Positions 1 to 9,400 of a stretch of 12,216 nt of DNA are shown one piece after another; position 1 is the first letter of the stretch; each line of letters begins with the position of its first letter. A program made the translations under genes and the position numbers. Source of the stretch: Phoronis ovalis (Eukaryota; Phoronida; Phoronidae); contig JAOXYB010046868.1 of assembly GCA_028565635.1 (NCBI GenBank), forward strand, positions 1 through 12,216, read 5' to 3'. Below the pieces are notes generated by a model. That model was given only the letters and a program-made list of their open reading frames with translations. It searched no databases and was not told the DNA's origin.

Positions 1-292
1 ATCTGACGCGGCGGCGGCGGACGCGGCGGTTACAGAGTAAATCCAAAGTACCTCCAGCCTACTGCTGGGGGTACAATTATTATTAACCTGGTTAAACAAC
101 AACATAATAAGCAGCAGGGAATGAGAGGGTGAATGCACCAGAGATGAACATAGTCAAGTTTGCATAATGCAATGAGTTACTTTTAGTGCAAAAGAATGTA
201 AACTTTTCATGTTTCCTTCCAATTTCTGTTTCATATAAGCAGTGAAATAATCTAAACATGGCATTTCAACAAATTCTGCACAATTTGCCTAC
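1..292 (-). other. Start of the intron after exon 18; GC-rich window edge
   Basis: Intron sequence running off the window. Positions 6-29 are almost pure G and C, a sharp contrast with the AT-rich rest, and contain GACGCGGCGG twice (5-14 and 20-29). Short palindromes occur at 83-95 and 160-172. No cadherin exon is visible. Confidence 0.75.
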
Positions 293-420
293 CCAATGTT
301 TGATGGTACCCCTTTGTCTCTGGCAACAATTGTGAATCCATACTCAACAACTCCACTCTCATAATCCAAAGTATCATTGACTGCAACTTCTCCAGAAATT
401 TCATTTACTTGAAAAGGCAC
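293..420 (-). CDS. Cadherin exon 18 (second half of EC10, last in window)
   Basis: 128 bases, 42 codons plus two bases (residues 851-892), phase 0/2. Acceptor TTGTTACAG|GTGCCT, donor ATTGG|GTAGGC. It encodes VPFQVNEISGEVAVND, LDYE at 868-871, YGFTIVARDKGVPSNI and a split Gly. It stops before the closing strand and linker of this repeat, so at least one further exon lies below position 1 or off the assembled piece. Nothing in 1-292 supplies it. Confidence 0.92.
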
Positions 421-3400
421 CTGTAACAATAAAGAAGCATAATTCTGAAGAAAATTTTAAATAAACTGAAACATAAATTATTTTAGGTCCTAGTATAGTT
501 AATTTTTTTTCAAATTTTTCATATTTTTTAGAACTCACATGCATCTCTAACATCCTACATTCAACCTATCAATGTTTTGCTGGTTAAACAATATTCTTCA
601 TTTTTTTAAACTTAAATACATAATTTGTTATTCATAAGAAAAAGCTTATTTACAAGAAATTCAAAGTAAACCAGTATTTAAGGGCTCTAGATACAAAGAG
701 GTGCATAATATACATTTCAACCTATGTTTTTTTAGAAGTTAAAATGAAGAAATAGACATAAAAAAGTATACATTTTTAAAAAGTGGCATGAGCTATACAT
801 ACATATCAATAAAATTGTCTCAGATTTTTAAAATTTTGCTTTGTTCAAGAGTTATAATTTTTTTAAATTTAAGGGTCAGATCAACATCAGTAAAATGCTG
901 ACCTTTACGTTTTGAAAATTCAAAACTTTTAAATGAAGCAAAATTTTATAAATTTGAGAGACTTTTGTAGATCTATATATAAAGATAATTTTCGCCAAGT
1001 TTCAGATTTGTAGGTGCAGTGGTTTATGACTTAACTTCGTTTGAAAATTAAAATTCGAAAAACACAATTTTTACACAGACTAAATGCTTATCAGATCATG
1101 AGAATTATTTTTAACTTTTTCCTTTGGATTCATCGACATTGACCTTTGCAAAAATGTATACTTTTACCTGTTTATCTTTTCATTTTGGTTGTGAAAATTA
1201 ACACATGAAGTTATAGTTAAATAACAGTGTTTTTTTGGTATCTGGAGTCATTAATTATTATTCTTTGTACTTTTTATTTAGAAAAGTCATCACAAGCAAA
1301 TACATAACATAGCCAATGGCACCTCTTTTCCACTTATGAAACAAGCTAAAATATGTCTTACAATAATCTTGCTGCAAACTGAAAGAAAAATGAAAACAAA
1401 ATCAAATTTAAATTATCAGGATATTACTTGTAATACTTGCTACTTGATTAAAAAAAAAACAACTTTACTGTTATGCAGTACTAACATTAGGTGTATTTAA
1501 TGAAAATGTGAAATCTCCATTTAATCCCATATCAGCATCAGTGACATTAAGTGGTGGAAGTAAGACAGAACCAATGGTTTTGCTTTCTAGGATGTTAATT
1601 TTATATTCATCTACAACAGAAAAGACACAATCATATCTCAATTCATTTTATAAATTTCACTGCAAGCAAGAACTTTGGTATAGTATTACAGAATTACAAT
1701 GCTGTCAAATGCTCATGTAAAGTATATCTTCTCCTACAAGAAATCATGTTTGAATTTACAAATTGTCTAACAATAATGTTCCAAAATAAACTGTTTACAT
1801 ATGTTTTAATATTACAAATTATACCAAGTTACCTGGATGAAAAATAGGTACATTATCATTGATATCGTTGATGGTGATATTGACTACTGCAGGTATGGAA
1901 CTGCTATGATTGCCATCTGTAGCTGAAACCTGCATCAGAAAAATATTTACCATGAGCATACGTTGTTGTTCATGCTTATCGTTTTTATAAATAACATTTC
2001 CTCTACCATTTACAAACTAGTATCCAATCGTAACATAAAACGTAATCTAGAATGACTTTGCACACATTAGAACAATGATAGAAAATCACCTTAAGTATGT
2101 TAATAATTGATAAATTAATTATAACAAAATGGTTTTGTGCACCATCTGAAAAGGAGACTCGAGTGAACTGACCAAAAATATGGAATATAAGTTTGCTTAC
2201 CTCTATGATAAAATGAGTATCTCCTGCCTCCACATCAACCACTTCCCAGAGAATAATTATGCCACTTATCTCATTGATTACAAATTTTCCAGAACCGTTT
2301 CCATTGATGAATGAATACCTGATGACAGGATTTGTGTCACTGTCGGTAGCAACAACTCTGTAAGAGAGAAATAAACCAACTAAGCAAATTTACACTTTAT
2401 GTTAATATGCAGACACTTTGTATGATAATCGAGTACTTTCATTAGTTATGAAGACTATATCTTCGAAATGAAAAAGACTGGTTAAACAACTAATTCCTTG
2501 CTAAACCTTACTTGATTGCAGGCATGTTTAGTAACTGGCACTGTATGATTTTTGTTAAGTACTGTGACAAAAATATGATTTTTAAGTTAGCTACTTATTG
2601 CTGCTTTCATCAGGATTATTTATAAATTTTAACATAATTATCCTGTTTCAGTGACTATTTGATATACATGAATGATATAACAAGTTCTTATCAAAATTCT
2701 CCATTCAATAGTGAACAAAGGTACAGAAATACTTACTTAGCTATACGTCTACCAGGAGCTGTATTTTCAGGAATATTAGCAAAATACACAGCTTGTGTGA
2801 AAATTGGTGAATTGTCATTTGTGTCCTAAAGTATAAAATAATGACATAATATCATCCAATGCACAAGACGAGCTTAAATTCTTTAGACTTAGGTTGTTGC
2901 CTCAGCTTATTTAAATATTATAATGGTGACATTCCACTGAAAATGTAGTCAAAATGGTCCATCTGAGATGATTTTGTGCAAAATCCTGAGACACAAGAAA
3001 AGGTTAAAGCAAAAAGCACATAAATCCTAAAAACTGGCAATATCTTGACCAAGAAAATCTCAAGTTTGCTAACATGGTTAGTTGCACCATAATAAACAGA
3101 TGTGAGCTCTACAAAACTATTCATTTCAGTACAGTTCCATTATATAATAAAAGTACTATGAAACAGGGAGTCAACCTTTTAGTCACAGCTTTCACAATGA
3201 ACCATTAGAAACAAAATTATTTCTAATCAGTAAATAAGTGTGACTCATCACTTAAAACAAGAGAACTTACTTCAACGTTAATAGTAACAGTTGTTGTCGC
3301 GTTACTTAGTATCCCAGCATCTGGCCCTGCATATGAAAAGTCATTATACGCCAATATTTCTAAAACAAACTGCCTACTGGATTCATGATCTAATGGCATT

Positions 3401-6400
3401 TTTGTGGATAAAATGCCGGTATCATGGTTAAGCTCAAATACAGACATATTCCCAGAAATTATTAGGAATTTGGTGTCAGCATTATTTCCAACATCACCAT
3501 CTTGCACCTAAAAGAAAATTTCAGTTGATAGAAGTTTTAAATGTAATTACAGGCACATGGTGATTCCATCAAATTCTATAGTAATTCTAGATTATTTAAA
3601 ATTTTGATAAATAAGCTTGCCAGAACTGACATCAATATGAAAATTTACCCGAATGACCACTTTAACTAGCTAGCAGCAATAATAGTGTTCATGTTATTTT
3701 TTAATTTCATCAATCTTAGGTTGATCTACCAACCACTACGAGTTTAAATTCAAAACATGCCAAAAAATGTGCAAATACTTTACCTCAACAGAAAGTATAT
3801 CAGACGGAAGGGCATTCTCAGTAACTGTGACAGTATAGGGTGAATTGATGAATACAGGAGCTTTATCATTGATGTCAGTCAGGTTAACTACCACATCAGT
3901 TGTATTACACAGTTTTGGAGATCCATTGTCACATGCAGCTACCCAGAATTCGTATGTGGGTTGTATTTCTCGGTCTAGCTGTTTCACAGTAGTTATGGTA
4001 CCACTGGTGCTGTTAATTTTGAAGGAATCTGACCTGAAAAGCCAAAAAATTGCCATTAAAAGCAAGTCATTTATAGTCACCTATAGACTTGCTCTAGTTC
4101 CTGTGAACTTATCAAACACCCAACATATATATGATAGTAAAAAAAATTTTTTCGAGATAATTAAAAACACTGATCTAAAAGACATAAAAAAGAGAATTAA
4201 ACATAATTTTTTTTTTTTAAGTTCACAAGGACTTGAGCAAGCCTAAGTCACCTACAGTTAAACACTGTGCAAAGAAATAGGCCAGTTAGTTAAATAAAAG
4301 TACTACCACATAAACGTAACTTAAATAGACACTGAGAGTTCTTGAAACAGTCAACCCTAATTGAAGTTTTACTTCCTTGAGACTCAATTGTACCTAGAAA
4401 AACAGGACTTTAATTTTCCTGCATATCAAATATGCTGTACATCAGCTCAAAAGTATTTGCAGATAGTGAGACTTAATCAAACCATCTCATATTAGCTAGG
4501 ATTTTGTAAATACAAATAAACCATATACTTACCATACACTTGTGATACTGTAAGTTATGTCAGCATTTGGTCCGATGTCTTGGTCTGCTGCTAATACATG
4601 ACCGATAAGAGTGTCTGGGTATTGTTCCTCAACTATGCTAAATTCATAATTGGCATGATGAAACTGTGGTATGTTATCATTCACATCAGTTATGGTGACA
4701 TTCAATAACGTGGATACATTCTACAAAATAAGGAAAATGTTAACCTTACCAAAACTAATCTCTCATTAAAGATCATTGATAAATAAAATATCAGTGGTCC
4801 AATTTTTAAAAAATCCTTAAATAATCTGGTGAAGTAGTTCGTGAACAAAAAATACTTACAAACACAGAGTCAGTAACTGTGACAGTCATGCTATAGAAAC
4901 TTATTTGTTCTCTGTCCAGTGCAGTCTGTGTTTTGACTAGACCATTCCTAAAAAAATTATTATTTATATTTAAAGTGCAGTTTCTTGATTTATATACCAG
5001 TTAATAAATAATTGTATATTACATGATTGGTATCCTTTACAGATTTGAATAGGAACACTACCGTTATATGAAGTTCTTGGTATTAATGTATTCATTTTAC
5101 ATAAAAAAATAATGCATATTTATTTATTTATTGAATATTAATGAAAATTTGCATCATGACACTGGTTAAATTATGGCTGTGTCAAAAACTTTACAAAATA
5201 TAGTTTCTATACTTTATCAAAGTTAACAGGAAACTTACACATCATTAATCACAAATCTTCCGTCTTCATTACCACTTGTAATATAGTACCCCAAAGCAGC
5301 AACTGTGTCAGCATCAGTGGCCTACAATGTGTTCAAGATTAAGGTAATTCCTCGATCCATTCAATTACACAACTGTGCAAAATACATTTGAAAAATAACC
5401 CCTCGTTTTTTTACCCAATGTATAGTTCTAGAATCAAAACATTTCATTATTTTAGTTGTAACAAAATTTGCATTTCTTAAATTAATCAAAATAAAAAGGA
5501 GAATGTATCATTTGTTGAACGTTTATTTCACCCTGCTTTCGATGGATTTTCAGCTTATGTTCTGCTGTGGTAACTCATGAAGATGCCTTAATTGCCTGGA
5601 TGTTACAGAATAAATTAAAAATAGCGTGATGGGGTAATCCGGTCGAAATCTGAGTATAACAACTACGTATTTTGTTATCAGGTTGGTGAAATATGTTCTG
5701 GGTAATATTACCTCGCCATAGACAACTCAAAACACATAATTATTTATTTTTTAAGCTTTTTACAATGAAAGCAGTACATGCCAGTGTCTTTAAGCATTTA
5801 ACTATGTTTCATGGCATAAGATATATGTAAATAACTGTTAGACTTATCCATATGTTAAGTATCATTAATATAGTGACTTACTGACAGTTGTGCAACAATT
5901 GCGTTTACTGCAGTGGCTTCACTCAAGGAAACGTTATAAATAAGCTGTTCAAATCTGGGAGGACTGTTGTTTACATCAGTAACATTGATTAGAATGCTTG
6001 TTGAGCCTCTCCTATGTAAATAAAACATCATGTTTACAGAACTCACATTCAGGTAATAATACCAATGTTTACTTCTGTCATTATAATGATCAGACTGCTT
6101 TATATTGCAGTTATAAACATATGTAGTCTTATACAATATGGACAAAATCATCAAAACTACCCGAATATCACTAGAATATCATGCATGAGTATAAGGAAAC
6201 TACTGTAGAGTTGGTCTTGCGATTACAAATGAAATTTATGAGGGAATGAAATAGTTTGCATGATTTAGTGATGTCTTGATCTTATGTCACATTTACCAAC
6301 ACTAACTGTCTGCCCAAAATATAAAGCAAGTGAGAAGCAGAATTTTTACAGAATTCAGTACTAAACAACCAATATCTTTTACAATTGAAATTTTAATGAA

Positions 6401-9400
6401 ATACGATCATTTCAAAACTTATTTAATATAATTTTAATATTAATATTACTAATTTAAATTTAAATTGTTTCTTTGCCATGAAAAAGTAAAAATGCTTACC
6501 TTCTTTGACCAGGATTTACTGCTTGATCTATAGCATCCACTATGAGTGTATATATAGGATAGAAGTTATGACTGAGCGACAGCTTGATTTTTATTGCACC
6601 TGTTGTTTCATCAATTTCAAATTTATTCATTCCTCCGTTTGTACCAGACACTAAATAATACTTTACTTGGCCATTTTCATTTTGATCACTGTCGTTGGCA
6701 TAAACCTAATAAAATATAGCAGTGATAAGTATTTTGGTGACGTAACTATTAGAAAAAATGAAAATAAGGCATTAGTATAATTCAGGTAAGAATCACAAAT
6801 TGAAAATGGGCTTTTTTCAATTAGATAATGCAGATTTGTATTGAACATCTATTGTGGATACAACAGGAACTGGTAAACTTTGCTTTTGAAGCTGGCTAAG
6901 CTGGTAGTTTGGAGAGGTCCAACTGTGTTATTCCTTTGGTCCAAACTATACTTGTTAAGAGAATAAGCTGGTTCAACAAAAGTTTGACTAAAAAAATGTG
7001 TTTATTTGTCAGAAAGTTACCATTACTGTCATGAAAATTCACTTTATCTCAATCCAAAGCCTGTGATAATATCTGTAACAAATGACAATGATCACACACA
7101 CTAAATAAAAACTAAAAATCTATATCGTTCCATAACTGTGGTTGAATAAATAAATCAATTACCTGTCCAATCACTTGTTGAATGGGCGATGTTTCATTAA
7201 TACTGAATTCAAAAGTTTCTGGGAAGAAAATTGGATTATTGTCATTGATGTCAGTCAAAATCACAGTAACACTAGCTTCCAAACTTTTATACTGTTCTGA
7301 TGTATTAGTTTCTTCCGCATAAACCTGCAAAATATTGGACCTCATGTCAGTTGTTTTAATTTTAACTAATCACAGTGATTATATATATTAAGTGCTTCGT
7401 ATGGCATGAAGGAACAACTGACCATTTTACACTGACCATTATACACTTAAAATTTCAAGATTTAAACTATTCCGCAAATAATCAATGTCCACCACAGAAT
7501 AATGTTTTGACTGCATGTGGTGATTTTTAAAGTTAGTTTTGTGATGTCACATATTGGTATATACCAAAATACAAGGCGAAAATATGACGTGACAAGAAAG
7601 TCATGTACAAATGAAAGTTGTAACATGCAGTTATACCTGGAATGTTAATACTTCTTGACGTTCAATGTCTAAATTAGATGAATTATGAACCGTTATAACT
7701 CCTGTTGATGGGTCGACTATGAAAGCACCACTTGAATCAATTATTTTATATGCAAACTCAGCGTTAATCCCCTGTAAGAGAAAATAACATGAATCAATTA
7801 ATGTAACCAAAACTGAGAAGTGAACATGACAAACAATTAGAAGGAATTAAATTAAATCTAAACTGTTTAACTGAACAATTTTTTTCCACAAGCCAAAGAA
7901 ACATTTATAAAATTCACCAATGGCTATTTATTAAATTATAAAACATTAACATTCGTTTACTATATTAACAACATTTCAGTATTTTATGATTGCACCTTGT
8001 GATTATAAACTGCATAAGAATTCTATGTCATCTAATTTACATCCATATATTTCTTTATCAAACATGTGCATTCATGCAGACATAGACTTAGAATATGTTA
8101 CACATAGCTAGTATACTAACAAGAACATAGGGAAAAAGACAAGTATTTGCTTTTTATGCAAAACTTCTTTTTTCAAAATGCAGAAATTTTCAGCACATGT
8201 GACATATAGACTTTCAAGATAGACATAACTTGCAATATGTATTGCATATCTCGCCAGCAGAACAGTACCTAAAAACTCCAAAGTAACATGCTTTATTTAT
8301 AATAATGATGTTTAGTTAGTGACACACTACCTGGTCATTGTCTGTAGCAGAGACTTGAAGTACAAATGTTCCTACAGCAGCATTCTCTTGTATAGTGGAT
8401 GCATACGGTGAGCTTAACATGACAGGCATGTTATCATTAGAATCAGCTACTGTTACAATAATCTCCGCTAATGCTGTGCTCGACAGTTTGTTCACCTGGG
8501 CTGCCTGAAAACAATAAACAAAGTTGAATATTTAATTATACTACTGCACTACCAAATTACATGGATTCTAGAATATGCTTTAAAACATTTGGGAATATTT
8601 GTAGAATCCAAGTGCAATTCTATTATTTTTCTATTAAAATATTTACACTATGGAACTATGGAACATTGAAACACAATATATACAAAATACAAACACCACA
8701 AACCAGTGTACATATTTATTAAAAACAGAAAAGCATAAAAAGCAGTTATTTCATCAGTTACAAAACCAGATGTTGTACATTATATCCCATTTCAAAGTGT
8801 ACATTGTATAACAAGCATAGGCAAACAACTCCTTAATTAGTACTGTAAGATTAGAAATTCTACACAAATAATCACTAAGTCATTCAGGAAAACATATTTG
8901 GTTAGATTGTAGTATCTTAGGCCGTGGTCCCACTGCGAGTATTTTCCTCAAAACGTGTAAGAACGTATGCAAACATACATATAAAATTGTCTCGGACAAG
9001 GTAACATATAATAATGCATATAATGATATGTAGAACATGTTATGGTTAAAATATGAAGTACTTGCATTAATAGCTTGTTGCAACAAAGTCATAGAGGACT
9101 GCAGAATTTGCACATTTAACAAAAATATGCACAATACAGAAAAACCTATTTAACTTTTAACCCTGCTCAAAACTGAATCCACATATATACAGATATTCGA
9201 TCTATCAGCAGCCCTGTTGAATCAGAGTGTTTCAGTAATATTAGTTGAAATGTATCCTCCGATTCTTCTCATCAGGTGTAAATATTTACCACACCTTTGG
9301 CAAAATGGAGTATACTATACCAAAAAAATATACTGATCAGAAATAAAAATGGGCTATATTTATGGAACAGGAAGATAAAGTTCAACCAACAAAAAATTAA

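Larger units (their letters stand above)
4034..4532 (-). other. Intron 11 (499 bp) carrying a MITE
   Basis: Intron between exons 11 and 12. Its acceptor-proximal part is ordinary, while 4075-4254 is a complete small inverted-repeat element with its target duplication, described separately. The element sits about 40 bp into the intron from the exon 12 side. Confidence 0.88.

Noticed and set aside
1508-1720. 70-codon open frame on the plus strand
   Set aside because: Antisense shadow of exon 17 plus intron; no recognisable protein features.
2918-3124. 68-codon open frame on the minus strand in intron 13
   Set aside because: No domain, not in phase with useful splice sites, and exon 13 joins exon 14 directly at VE|DTNDN.
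3845-4246. 133-codon open frame on the plus strand
   Set aside because: It lies antisense to exon 12 and runs on through intron and MITE; its translation has no domain, while the minus strand has clear cadherin coding here.
5530-5720. Less AT-rich stretch in intron 8 considered as a cassette exon
   Set aside because: No frame gives a cadherin-like translation, and exons 8 and 9 already join as LS|ATDAD.
6663-6848. 61-codon open frame on the minus strand
   Set aside because: Wrong-frame shadow over the acceptor end of exon 7 and the adjoining intron.
6905-6948. 9-bp inverted repeat in intron 6
   Set aside because: Perfect but short, with no target duplication or extended similarity; may be chance.
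7554-7567. Palindrome TTGGTATATACCAA in intron 5
   Set aside because: Isolated and AT-rich in the centre; no neighbouring sites or element structure to support a function.
8880-9134. 84-codon open frame on the minus strand in intron 3, with a hydrophobic stretch
   Set aside because: Exons 3 and 4 join into an intact repeat without it. It starts with no promoter or splice context I can see, and hydrophobicity is common in T-rich translations.
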